Program-made: the position numbers and the translations under genes
Part shown: positions 35,617-44,085 of the stretch, in pieces
How positions within the stretch are numbered: the stretch's first letter is position 1
How the letters are laid out: each line of letters opens with the position of its first letter
The notes under the pieces: generated by a model
The model's database searches: none
What the model saw: only the letters and a program-made list of their open reading frames with translations
What the model was told of the DNA's origin: nothing
NCBI GenBank assembly: GCA_005503055.1
Contig: SCOX01000001.1
Coordinates: forward strand, 844,278 to 908,277
DNA: 64,000 bases
Reading direction: 5' to 3'
Source: Lysobacteraceae bacterium P
GTDB lineage: Bacteria; Pseudomonadota; Gammaproteobacteria; Xanthomonadales; Xanthomonadaceae

Positions 35617-36777
35617 ATGCGTATCGTCTTCTTCGCGAACACCGACTGGTATCTCTACAACTTCCGACTCTCCACCGCGGCGCGCCTCCAGGCGAACGGC
35701 GCCGAAGTGGTAATGGTGTCGCCGCCTGGCGAGTTCGGGGCGCGCTTTGCCGAACACGGCATCCGCTGGGAAGTCCTGCCGATGGACCGCGCCAGCCTCA
35801 ATCCGATCCGCGAAGCGGCGACGGTGCGCCACCTCACACGGCTGCTGCGGCGTGAACGTCCACAGCTGATCCACAACTTCACCGTGAAGTGCGCCGTCTA
35901 CGGCGCCCTCGCCGCGCGCCTGGCCGGCGTCCCGGCGGTGGTGAACGCGGTGGCCGGCATGGGTTACGTCTACGCGAGCAACGGCCTGAAGGCGCGCGTG
36001 CTGCGCCCGGTCGTGAACACGTTGATGCGCTCCACCCTCGGCCACGGGCATTCGCGCCTGATCCTGCAGAATCCCGACGATGCCGCGGCGCTGACGGAAT
36101 CCAGGCTCGTCCCGCCCGATCGCATCCGCATCATCCGCAGCTCCGGCGTGAACGTGGACCGCTTCCGCCCGGTCGAGCACGACCACACCACGCCGCTGCG
36201 CGTGCTGCTCGCCGCGCGCATGCTGCGCGAGAAGGGCGTGGGCGAGTTCGTCGAAGCCGCGCGCATGCTGCAGCATCGCGGGCGCAATGTGCGGTTCCTG
36301 CTGGCGGGTACGCCGGACCCCGGCAACCCGTCGTCCTTCGAACGGCATGAAATCGAGCGGTGGCACCAACAGGGTCTGATCGAGTGGCTCGGCCACGTCG
36401 AGGACATGCCCGCGCTGATGCGCAGCGTGCACGTGATGGCCTTGCCGAGCTACTACCGCGAAGGCGTCCCGCGCTGCCTCATCGAAGGCGCCGCGAGCGG
36501 GCTCTGCCTGATCACCACCAACCTGCCCGGCTGCCGCGAAGTCGTCACCGACCACGGCGTCGACGGCCTGCAGGTGCCGCCGCGCGACGCACCGTCGCTG
36601 GCCGCCTTGCTGATGCAACTCGACGACGACCGGGCGCTGGTAAAACGACTGGGCGCCAAGGCGCGCGAACGCGCCGAACGCCACTTCGACGAACGACTCG
36701 TCATAGACAGGACCCTGGAGGTGTACGCGGAGCTGCTGTCCGACCCGTTGCCCGTGCGCTCGGCCGTCGCAGGATGA
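35617..36777 (+). CDS. glycosyltransferase family 4 (GT-B)
   Basis: 386 aa GT-B fold enzyme. The N-terminal domain begins MRIVFFANTDWYLYNFRLSTA, matching the PglA/WbpH-like glycosyltransferase_4_2 group. The nucleotide-binding C-domain has LLAARMLREKGVGEFVEAA and LPSYYREGVPRCLIEGAASG, the EX7E-type motif for sugar-nucleotide binding. It transfers a sugar onto the lipid-linked repeat unit, with donor unknown. ATG 35617 is preferred over 35545 because the latter adds a Pro/Arg-rich extension; neither has a good ribosome-binding site. It overlaps the flippase by ATGA. Confidence 0.88.
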   Translation: MRIVFFANTDWYLYNFRLSTAARLQANGAEVVMVSPPGEFGARFAEHGIRWEVLPMDRASLNPIREAATVRHLTRLLRRERPQLIHNFTVKCAVYGALAARLAGVPAVVNAVAGMGYVYASNGLKARVLRPVVNTLMRSTLGHGHSRLILQNPDDAAALTESRLVPPDRIRIIRSSGVNVDRFRPVEHDHTTPLRVLLAARMLREKGVGEFVEAARMLQHRGRNVRFLLAGTPDPGNPSSFERHEIERWHQQGLIEWLGHVEDMPALMRSVHVMALPSYYREGVPRCLIEGAASGLCLITTNLPGCREVVTDHGVDGLQVPPRDAPSLAALLMQLDDDRALVKRLGAKARERAERHFDERLVIDRTLEVYAELLSDPLPVRSAVAG

Positions 36778-38081
36778 GCGCGCGCATGAGTGCCGGCACG
36801 TGGCGACCGGCGGCGACGGCGATCGGACTGCTGTGGCTGGCCACGGTGGCCAGCGTGGGCATGGTGTTCCTTGCGCAGTTGCTGCTGGCGCGGCGCCTCG
36901 GTCCGGACGACTACGGTCTTTTTGCCTCGTCGCTGGCGACGGTGACGGTGCTGGCGCCGATGGCCGGCTTCGGGCTCTCGCAATTCCGCCTGAAGGCCTA
37001 CGGCGCCGAAGGCTGGGCTGCCGACCGCTGGCTGCGTCCATCGCTGAGGTTCTCCGCGTTCACCGGCGCGCTCGCCTGCGTGGCGGTGATCGCCTGGGCG
37101 ATCGGCGGCGAGGCGGTGGACGATGCGACGCGGCTGACGCTGCTGCTGCTCGTGCCGGTGATCGCCGGCGTTTTCGCGGTCGACCTGGTGGGAAGCAAGC
37201 TGCGCCTGGAAGAGCGTCACGGCGCGCTGGCGCTGTGGCAAATGCTCATGCCCGCCGGCCGGCTCGCCGTGGCGGCGACGCTGCTTGCCCTACCGTTCGC
37301 GAGCGCGCAGGCGGCCGCGCTCGGCTACGGAATGGTCGCATTGCTGATCGCCGCGCTCGCCCTGCCTCAGCTCATCGCGATGCAGCGTGGACGCACCGAC
37401 CTCAAGGGCCATGGGCCGCGTCCGTCGTCGCCGGCCTTCGACGCAACGCCCGGTGCATGGCAGTTGTGGTCCAGCGCGTGGGCGTACGGTGTGGCGGCGG
37501 TGTTGTATCCGGTGTTCTTCCAGGTGAGCACGGTCCTGTTGAAGTACCTGGGCAGCAACGCGCAGGCCGGCCATTACGGCGTCGCCCTGGCGGTGATGAC
37601 CGCCACCTACCTGTTCCCCGCGACTGTCTATCAGAAGTTCCTGCTTTCGCGCCTGCATCGCTGGGCCGTCCACGACCGCACCACGTTCTGGCGCGTGTAC
37701 CGCGCGGGCAACATCGCGATGCTCGCGCTCGGCGTGCTCGTCGGCGCGTTGCTCGCGCTGTCGTCGCCGTGGCTGGTGCCGCTGGCGTTCGGTCCGGCCT
37801 TCGCCGATGTGGCGAATCTGCTGGCGATCCTGTCGTTGTGCGTGCCAATCCGTTTCCTCTCCACCGCCGTCGGCTCGGCGCTGCTCACCGAGCACCACAT
37901 GCGCTATCGCGTCTTCGCGATGCTGGTGGCGACGGTCGCGGCGGTGCTGCTCAACTGGGCCGTGATTCCGCGATGGGGCACCACCGGCGCGGCCTGGGCC
38001 ACGGTCGTGGCGGAAACCATCCTGCTCATCGCGATGTGGATCGGCACGCGCCGTCTGGCGCGACCGGAGGTCGCGCCGTGA
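36774..38081 (+). CDS. Wzx-type oligosaccharide flippase
   Basis: 435 aa with about 12 membrane segments, in the MOP superfamily of lipid-linked oligosaccharide flippases. The start segment GMVFLAQLLLARRLGPDDYGLFA matches the Polysacc_synt pattern, and a late LAILSLCVPIRFLSTAVGSALL fits the family. It should move the undecaprenyl-linked repeat unit to the periplasm. ATG 36774 overlaps the previous stop as ATGA; ATG 36786 is a possible alternative start. It overlaps the pyruvyl transferase gene as GTGA. Confidence 0.85.
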   Translation: MSARMSAGTWRPAATAIGLLWLATVASVGMVFLAQLLLARRLGPDDYGLFASSLATVTVLAPMAGFGLSQFRLKAYGAEGWAADRWLRPSLRFSAFTGALACVAVIAWAIGGEAVDDATRLTLLLLVPVIAGVFAVDLVGSKLRLEERHGALALWQMLMPAGRLAVAATLLALPFASAQAAALGYGMVALLIAALALPQLIAMQRGRTDLKGHGPRPSSPAFDATPGAWQLWSSAWAYGVAAVLYPVFFQVSTVLLKYLGSNAQAGHYGVALAVMTATYLFPATVYQKFLLSRLHRWAVHDRTTFWRVYRAGNIAMLALGVLVGALLALSSPWLVPLAFGPAFADVANLLAILSLCVPIRFLSTAVGSALLTEHHMRYRVFAMLVATVAAVLLNWAVIPRWGTTGAAWATVVAETILLIAMWIGTRRLARPEVAP

Positions 38082-39265
38082 CCAAGCGACTGCGTGTGGG
38101 ATTCACCGGCTACTACGGCATGCGCAACTTCGGCGACGACCTGTTCGGCGTGTTGTGCGCGGCCGCTGCGCGCCGCTACTGGGACGCCGATCCGCTGCTG
38201 GTAGGCCCCGGGCTCGATGGCGTGCAGGCGCGCGCGACATGGCCGGCGATGCTTCCGTCCGCGCTGTACGGCTCGTCCGGGGCACTGGGCAAGGCGGCAC
38301 GCGTGATGGGTTTCGTGCGCGGCTTGCGCGCCAGCGACGTGCTCGTGATGGGCGGCGGTTCGGTCATCACCGCACGGGAATCCTTCCGCAAACCGATGAT
38401 GCTGTCGGCGATGCGTCGCGGCCGGTTGCAGCTGGCGGCGTTGGGCGTGTCGGTAGGCCCGTTCCCGGACGCCGCATCGGAAGCGTCCGCGGCGGCATTC
38501 GTGCGGCAGTTCTCCTACTTGTCCGTGCGCGACCGGCGCTCCTACGAGTTGGCCAGGCGGATGGGGCTGGAGACCATTGCCCATCACGGCCGCGATCTGG
38601 CCGGACTGCTGCGCGATGTGAGGCCGCTGTCGTCCCGCAGTCTCGCCTCCGACGATCGCAGTGTGCCGCGCATCGGCATCGCCCCCTGCCGCTACGACGT
38701 ACGCAGCGACCATCCCGCCCCGACGCCTACGCAATGGCACGACGCCGTGGTGCACGCGGTAGCACGCATGGCGGCGCGCACGCCGCTGCAGGTGGAGGTG
38801 TTCAGTCTCAACGCGCACGCCCAGCACGGCGACGAAGCGCTGGCCGCGCAGTTGCAGCATCGCCTGCGTGAACGCGGGGTGGTTACCCGCCTTCATGCCT
38901 ATGGCGGAGGCGATCCGTTGGCGACGGTCGATGCGATCGCCCAGTGCGACGCATTCATCAGCGCGCGCCTTCACGGCGCAATCGTGGCCTACCTGTGTTC
39001 GGTGCCGTTCGCGATCGTCGACTACCACCCAAAGTGCCGGGATTTCGCCGACGACATCGGCTTGCCCCCGGGCCTGCGCGTTACCGGCGACACGCACGAC
39101 ACCGCCGCATTCATGCGCCTCCTTGATGCATTGCTGAACGACGACGGCACCCGACCCGGTCTTTCACCCGATCTATACGCGCAACAGGCGCAGGACATAT
39201 TCCAATGCGCACCATGGTCGATCCCGCCCGCAGCCCAGTCCAACGTGTCGAGCACCGCCGCGTGA
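38078..39265 (+). CDS. polysaccharide pyruvyl transferase family protein
   Basis: 395 aa of the PS_pyruv_trans family (WcaK/EpsI/CsaB), which transfers a pyruvate ketal from PEP to a sugar. The N-terminus has GYYGMRNFGDDLFGVLCA, the family GxxNxGD motif. VMGGGSVIT follows. The C-terminal half has FISARLHGAIVAYLCSVPF, the SxRLH..I signature with the catalytic Arg and His. The GTG at 38078 overlaps the flippase stop as GTGA. Pyruvylation would give the EPS a negative charge. The acceptor sugar is unknown. Confidence 0.88.
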   Translation: MTKRLRVGFTGYYGMRNFGDDLFGVLCAAAARRYWDADPLLVGPGLDGVQARATWPAMLPSALYGSSGALGKAARVMGFVRGLRASDVLVMGGGSVITARESFRKPMMLSAMRRGRLQLAALGVSVGPFPDAASEASAAAFVRQFSYLSVRDRRSYELARRMGLETIAHHGRDLAGLLRDVRPLSSRSLASDDRSVPRIGIAPCRYDVRSDHPAPTPTQWHDAVVHAVARMAARTPLQVEVFSLNAHAQHGDEALAAQLQHRLRERGVVTRLHAYGGGDPLATVDAIAQCDAFISARLHGAIVAYLCSVPFAIVDYHPKCRDFADDIGLPPGLRVTGDTHDTAAFMRLLDALLNDDGTRPGLSPDLYAQQAQDIFQCAPWSIPPAAQSNVSSTAA

Positions 39266-40092
39266 CGAATGAACCCGCCGTCACCGCCCCGGTCTGCGTG
39301 GTCGTGCCCTGCTACCGCTGCGGCGCGACCATCGGCGATGCTGTCGCGTCGATCGCGTCGCAGACGCTACCGCCTCGGCAGGTGGTATTGGTAGACGACG
39401 CCAGCGGCGACGGCACCGCACCTGCGCTGCACGCGCTGGCGGGGTCGTACACCCCCGGCTGGATCAACGTCGTCGAACTGCCGCGCAACGGCGGCCCATC
39501 GGCCGCGCGAAATGCGGGCTGGGAGCGCGCCACGCAGGAATACATCGCGTTCCTCGATTCCGACGACACCTGGGCCGCGACCAAACTCGAGATCCAGATG
39601 CGCGCATTGCGCGACGACCCCGCCATCGCCCTGATCGCACACCGCATGAAGGTGCGCGAACGCGGCCCGCTTCCTGCGCCGCCCGAAACCGCGCGCACGC
39701 GCCTCGTGCGCAGGCGACGATTGCTCTTGAACAACCCCTTCCCCACCGCCTCGGTGATCCTGCGCCGCGACCTGCCGTTCCGTTTCAACGAGGACTACCG
39801 GCGCGTCGAGGATTTCCTGCTGTGGGGGCAGATCGCCTTCTCGGGCCATCGCTGCGCCATGGTCGACGCGGTGCTCGCGTATTGGCACAAGGCCAATTAC
39901 GGCGCCGGCGGATTGAGTGAGGATCTGGCGGCGATGCATCGGGCCGGCCGCGAAGTTCGCCGCGAACTGTTGCGACAGGGATTGGTAAGCCTGCCCGAAC
40001 ATCTGTTCGCGCGCGGCTTCGGCATGCTGCGCAAGGCGCGGCAGCGCATCATCCTCGGCCTGCGCCGCGCGTCACCGGGAGGCGCGTGGTGA
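39262..40092 (+). CDS. glycosyltransferase family 2 (GT-A)
   Basis: 276 aa. GT-A features are VCVVVPCYRCGATIGDAVASI, QVVLVDDASGDGT and the metal-binding FLDSDDTW (DXD), then NGGPSAARNAGWERA. The enzyme is an inverting transferase for an extra sugar of the repeat unit, with donor unknown. The GTG at 39262 is chosen because it overlaps the previous stop as GTGA, as at the neighbouring junctions; ATG 39205 would add 19 residues. Its own stop overlaps the polymerase start at 40089. Confidence 0.88.
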   Translation: MTNEPAVTAPVCVVVPCYRCGATIGDAVASIASQTLPPRQVVLVDDASGDGTAPALHALAGSYTPGWINVVELPRNGGPSAARNAGWERATQEYIAFLDSDDTWAATKLEIQMRALRDDPAIALIAHRMKVRERGPLPAPPETARTRLVRRRRLLLNNPFPTASVILRRDLPFRFNEDYRRVEDFLLWGQIAFSGHRCAMVDAVLAYWHKANYGAGGLSEDLAAMHRAGREVRRELLRQGLVSLPEHLFARGFGMLRKARQRIILGLRRASPGGAW

Positions 40093-41144
40093 ACATGCGC
40101 AGCGACGCCTACGTGCTTCCCCCGCGACGTGCCAGCGACGTTTCCGCCGCGACGGTGCTCAGCATCCTGTTGCTGCTCGCGGTGGCGGCCTTCGGGTGCT
40201 GGCTGGTGGGCATGCGTTCGCCCGATGTCGGCACCGACACCAACACCTACGCCGGGTTCTTCCAGAACCAGAACGACCAGGGCATGGAAACGCGCCTGGA
40301 GCCGGGTTTCGTCTACCTAACCTACGTGCTGTGGAAGATGGGCGTCGGCGTGGTGGGCTATCAGACGGCGCTGTTCCTGCTGTTGCTGGGCACGATCGTG
40401 GTCTCCACGCGCCGCTACTTCGACTACCTGGGCGACGATCGCGGCTACCTGACCTTCCTCAGTGTGTCGGTGATGCTGCTGTTCGTCTCGCCGATGTTCG
40501 TCAACGCCTCGATCAATGCGGTGCGCCAGGGACTGGCGGCGCTGCTGGTGTTCACGGCCCTGCTCTCGTTCCAGAAGCGACGATGGGGCAGCTTCGTGCT
40601 CTTCGGCGCGATCGCCAGCAGCCTGCATCTGTCTTCGCTGTTGTACCTGCTGTTCGCGCCGCTGCTGCTGTTCGGGACGCGCATGCAGCGGGTGATCGCG
40701 GTGACCGCCTTCGCCCTGTACGTCAGCGGTCTGTCGATGGTGCTGGTGCGGGCCCTGATCCCGGCGCTGTACGAGGTGGTGATGAGCTACACCGCCAACT
40801 CGTACTACCGTTCCGGCGTGCGCATCGACTTCGCCGTGTTCTCGATCTTCTGGTATCTGCTGCCGCATGCCCTGGCACCGCTGGTGCGGGCGGAGTACCG
40901 CGAACGCATCAAGGACAGCACCGCCGTCTACCTGGTCATGATGCTGCCGTTCTTCGGCATAGGCTGGGGCTTCTTCTCCAACCGATATCTTCTGCCGGCC
41001 TGGCTTTCCATCTCGCTGATCCTGGCCGCGATGGTCGTGCACAGCCGCGTCTCGCTGGTGCGCCACCCGCTGCTGCTGCGCTTCGGACTGCTTGTGTCCT
41101 GCGCAGCGTTCTACTACTACGTGACCAATGAAATCGTCATCTGA
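40089..41144 (+). CDS. EpsG/Wzy-like polysaccharide polymerase
   Basis: 351 aa with about 10 membrane segments. Typical EpsG-family features are RSPDVGTDTNTYAGFF after TM1, EPGFVYLTYVLWKMGV, then NAVRQGLAALLVF (the family Ix.R.g.A pattern) and SSLHLSSLLYLLF. This family polymerises repeat units in the periplasm. It starts with GTG 40089 (GTGA overlap) or GTG 40086. It follows the flippase and transferase genes and completes the Wzx/Wzy set. Polymerases are poorly conserved, so exact linkage is not predictable. Confidence 0.82.
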   Translation: MNMRSDAYVLPPRRASDVSAATVLSILLLLAVAAFGCWLVGMRSPDVGTDTNTYAGFFQNQNDQGMETRLEPGFVYLTYVLWKMGVGVVGYQTALFLLLLGTIVVSTRRYFDYLGDDRGYLTFLSVSVMLLFVSPMFVNASINAVRQGLAALLVFTALLSFQKRRWGSFVLFGAIASSLHLSSLLYLLFAPLLLFGTRMQRVIAVTAFALYVSGLSMVLVRALIPALYEVVMSYTANSYYRSGVRIDFAVFSIFWYLLPHALAPLVRAEYRERIKDSTAVYLVMMLPFFGIGWGFFSNRYLLPAWLSISLILAAMVVHSRVSLVRHPLLLRFGLLVSCAAFYYYVTNEIVI

Positions 41145-41159
41145 GGAAGCGCGCCACGC

Positions 41160-41924
41160 ATGCAGTCGCTGCTGAAGCTTGCCGTCGCACTCACCTACCC
41201 TCCTGCCCTGACGCTGCTGATGCTTGGCGTCGCGGTCGCGTTGCTGCTGTTTCGGCGCACGCGCCTGGGCATCGGCATGGCCGTGCTGGCGGTCGCATGG
41301 TCGGGTCTGCTGGCGGTTCCCACCGTCTCCGACTGGGTGCGCGACCGCATCGAGCGCCACTACCCGCCCGTCGACGAATCTACCCTTCCCTCTGCGGATG
41401 CCATCGTCGTGCTCGGTGGCGCGATGCACTTCTATTGGCTGGAGCGCGAGCACGTCACGCCTTACGAACTGGAGAACAGCCGCCTTGCCGCGGGCGCGCG
41501 CGCCTGGCTCGCGCACAAGGCGCCCGTGATCGTCCTGTCGGGCGGCGGCGATAACGGCGGCAATCCGAAGAACAGCGAAGCGCGGCTGATGGCCAATGCG
41601 ATCCAGCGCCTGGGCGTTCCTGCCGATGCGCTGATGCTGGAACCGGAAAGCCGCAACACGCGCGACAACGCGCGATTCACCGCTGCCCTTGCGGACCAGC
41701 ACGGCTTCGATCGCATCCTGCTGGTGACTTCGTCGCTGCACATGCCGCGCGCCGTGATCGAGTTCCGCAAAGCGGGTGTGGATGTCGTTCCGGTCCCTGT
41801 TCCAGAGCGCGCGAACCGCGATAGCTGGAAGCAGCGCTGGATTCCGTCGCGCCGCGCGTTATGGCGCAGTGGACGCGCGATCAAGGAAGTCGGCGCGATC
41901 GTGATGGCACGTATACAGAACTGA
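41160..41924 (+). CDS. DUF218 membrane protein (YdcF/ElyC/SanA-like)
   Basis: 254 aa. Two N-terminal hydrophobic segments (about 6-26 and 33-52) precede a DUF218 domain with AIVVLGGAM, RLAAGARAW, PVIVLSGGGDNGG and ESRNTRDNARF. ElyC and SanA, in this family, act at the envelope, where ElyC influences the lipid carrier pool for wall synthesis. Its place after the polymerase suggests a role in the undecaprenyl-linked EPS cycle. AGGAAG precedes ATG 41160 with 10-nt spacing. A Thr/Arg-rich frame after the stop (41925-42116) is not convincing. Confidence 0.85.
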   Translation: MQSLLKLAVALTYPPALTLLMLGVAVALLLFRRTRLGIGMAVLAVAWSGLLAVPTVSDWVRDRIERHYPPVDESTLPSADAIVVLGGAMHFYWLEREHVTPYELENSRLAAGARAWLAHKAPVIVLSGGGDNGGNPKNSEARLMANAIQRLGVPADALMLEPESRNTRDNARFTAALADQHGFDRILLVTSSLHMPRAVIEFRKAGVDVVPVPVPERANRDSWKQRWIPSRRALWRSGRAIKEVGAIVMARIQN

Positions 41925-42164
41925 ATGTACGCAGTCTTTCTTCAGCTTCGCGTTCGCTTCACTGAATGTGGCCCGACCGTAGGGTCGCGCCCCTCACGCC
42001 GCATGCGCCCAGCGCGTTTTAGGCTCCATATGCGAACGCAGGGACATCGCATACGTTGCTGGTCGCGTCGCTCGCGCGCCACCGTCAACCCGGCACGTCT
42101 GCCAGGAAACGCATGACGAAGGGACATCGACCGGTGTCCTGCCAATGACCTCGAGGATCATGCA

Positions 42165-43244
42165 TTGAAGACGCTCACTCTTGCCTGCTCGGTAGCGATC
42201 GCGACCGTGATTACAGGCTGCACCGGCCAGCAGATGACCCGCGGCGACATCCAGGACGCGCGTTTCATCGGCGGCGAGGTGAAGATGGTGCCGATCACCA
42301 CCGACGTGGTGTCCGCGCCGTCACCCAAGGCCACCGTGCCACAGGAGCTGCTCGCCTTCCGTGGCGAGACGTACAAGATCCAGCCCGGCGATACGCTCAT
42401 CGTCACCGTGTGGGATCACCCCGAACTGACGACGCCTGCGGGCAATCAGCAGCAGGCCGTCACCAACGGCCGCCTGGTGCAGCCCGACGGGACGTTCTAC
42501 TTCCCCTATGCGGGCAAGCTCAACGTCACCGGCATGACCATCGAGGATCTGCGCACCACGCTCAGCACCCGCCTGGCGAAGTACCTCACCAATCCGCAGC
42601 TCGACGTCAACGTCGTCGGATTCGGCAGCCGCGTCGCGCTGCAGGGTGCGTTCGAGGACACCGCGCCGCAGGAGGTCACCACCGTCCCGCTTACGCTCGC
42701 GCAGGCGGTCGGCCGCGCGCGCATCGACGTCGAGCAGGCCGATCTGGCCGGGCTGGTGCTCACCCGCGACGGCCGCAACTACCCGCTCGATCTGGACGCC
42801 CTGAACCGCGACGGCAACGTCGCGCAGGACATCTACCTCAAGCCGGGCGATCGCCTGTTCCTGCCGTTCAACGACCGCAAGGAGGTCTACGTGATCGGCG
42901 AGGTCCTGCGTCCGCAGGCGCTGAACTTCAAGACCACCGACATGACGCTGACGCAGGCACTCGGTCGCAGCGGCGGCCTGAATCCGATCACGTCGAAAGG
43001 CGAAGCGGTGTACGTGATCCGCGGCATCGAGGAGATGACGCAGTCGCCGGCGACGGTCTACCAGCTCGATGCGAAGTCGCCGGTGGCCTTTGCGCTCGGC
43101 GACAAGTTCCGGCTGCGTCCCGGCGATGTGGTGTGGGTCGGACCGGCCGGCGTGACGCGCTGGAACCGCTTCCTCTCGCAGTTGCTGCCGCTGTCGTCGC
43201 TCGTGAGCAACGCCGCCTCGGCCCAGTACGACATCGAACGGTAA
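42165..43244 (+). CDS. Wza-type outer-membrane polysaccharide export lipoprotein
   Basis: 359 aa. The signal ends VITGC (lipobox), so a lipidated outer-membrane protein is expected. The Poly_export domain YKIQPGDTLIVTVWDHPELT (about 71-90) and the following SLBB-type repeats (VTGMTIEDLRTTLSTRLAKYL, VIGEVLRPQALNF, TLTQALGRSGGLNP) match Wza, the octameric exit channel. The start is a TTG at 42165 with GAGG about 8 nt before; no in-frame ATG fits the signal. It stands 240 nt after the DUF218 gene and may have its own promoter. Confidence 0.92.
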   Translation: MKTLTLACSVAIATVITGCTGQQMTRGDIQDARFIGGEVKMVPITTDVVSAPSPKATVPQELLAFRGETYKIQPGDTLIVTVWDHPELTTPAGNQQQAVTNGRLVQPDGTFYFPYAGKLNVTGMTIEDLRTTLSTRLAKYLTNPQLDVNVVGFGSRVALQGAFEDTAPQEVTTVPLTLAQAVGRARIDVEQADLAGLVLTRDGRNYPLDLDALNRDGNVAQDIYLKPGDRLFLPFNDRKEVYVIGEVLRPQALNFKTTDMTLTQALGRSGGLNPITSKGEAVYVIRGIEEMTQSPATVYQLDAKSPVAFALGDKFRLRPGDVVWVGPAGVTRWNRFLSQLLPLSSLVSNAASAQYDIER

Positions 43245-43317
43245 GCGCGCACGCGATGGCCGGACCCGTGATCGAGGCCCGGGCCATCGATGTCGATTCG
43301 CCAGACGCGCGTTCGTC

Positions 43318-43350
43318 GGGGAAGATGAGGCACACGGCCTCGTCTTCCCC
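43318..43350 (+). terminator. 14-nt-arm hairpin between wza-like gene and GST gene
   Basis: GGGGAAGATGAGGC (43318-43331) pairs with GCCTCGTCTTCCCC (43337-43350), with a U-G wobble in RNA and a 5-nt loop. It starts 73 nt after the export gene and directly abuts GGAG, the ribosome-binding site of the GST gene (ATG 43360). It may terminate the EPS transcript or limit access to the GST start. Confidence 0.5.
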
Positions 43351-43359
43351 GGAGTCCCC

Positions 43360-44016
43360 ATGTTGACGTTGTACGCCCACCCGTTCTCGTCCTATTCCCA
43401 GAAGGTGTTGACCGCGCTGTACGAGAACGGCACTCCGTTCCAATGGAAGCTGCTCGAATCGCCCGATTGCCCGGCCTGGAAAGAACTGGCGGCGATGTGG
43501 CCGGTGCAGCGCTTCCCGGTGCTGGTCGATGAGGGGCGCGTCGTCCTGGAGGCGACGGGCATCATCGAGTACCTGCACGTGCACCATCGCGGCCCGGTCC
43601 CGCTCATCCCGGACGATGCGGACGACGCGCTCGACGTGCGTACGATGGACCGCTTCTTCGACAACTACATCTCCACGCCGCAGCAGAAGGTCGTGTTCAA
43701 CGCGATCCGCCCCGAGCCGGACCGCGATCCGTACGGCGTGGCCGAAGCGCGGGCCATGCTGGAAACCGCCTACGCCTGGCTCGACGGCGTCATGCGCGGA
43801 CGCGAATGGGCCGCGGGCGACCGCTTCAGTCTCGCCGACTGTGGCGCGGGGCCGTTCCTGTTCTACGCCGACTGGACCCATCGCATCGATGCGCGCTTCG
43901 AGCACGTGCTCGCCTATCGCGCGCGCCTGCTTGCCCGGCGTGCGTTCGCCCGCGCCGTGGACGAAGCGCGGCCGTACCGGAGTTTCTTCCCGCTGGGGGC
44001 ACCGGACCGCGACTAG
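43360..44016 (+). CDS. glutathione S-transferase family protein
   Basis: 218 aa. The N-terminal thioredoxin-like domain has LYAHPFSSYSQKVLTALYENG (Ser-type active site region), RFPVLVDEGRVVLEATGIIEYL with cis-Pro, and the C-terminal domain shows RFSLADCGAGPFLFYADW. It is distinct from the GST at 12587-13216 and belongs to another subgroup. The substrate is unknown. GGAG lies just before ATG 43360, immediately after a strong hairpin. Confidence 0.88.
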   Translation: MLTLYAHPFSSYSQKVLTALYENGTPFQWKLLESPDCPAWKELAAMWPVQRFPVLVDEGRVVLEATGIIEYLHVHHRGPVPLIPDDADDALDVRTMDRFFDNYISTPQQKVVFNAIRPEPDRDPYGVAEARAMLETAYAWLDGVMRGREWAAGDRFSLADCGAGPFLFYADWTHRIDARFEHVLAYRARLLARRAFARAVDEARPYRSFFPLGAPDRD

Positions 44017-44085
44017 GCCGGCGGTCACTTCCGCGCATCGTCGCCCCGCTGCGATGATGCGCGCTGATCCCGTCCTGGACCGTGC

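Noticed and set aside
41925..42116. 63-codon frame starting at the DUF218 stop
   Set aside because: Arg-rich random-like composition and no ribosome-binding site; more likely leader of the export gene.
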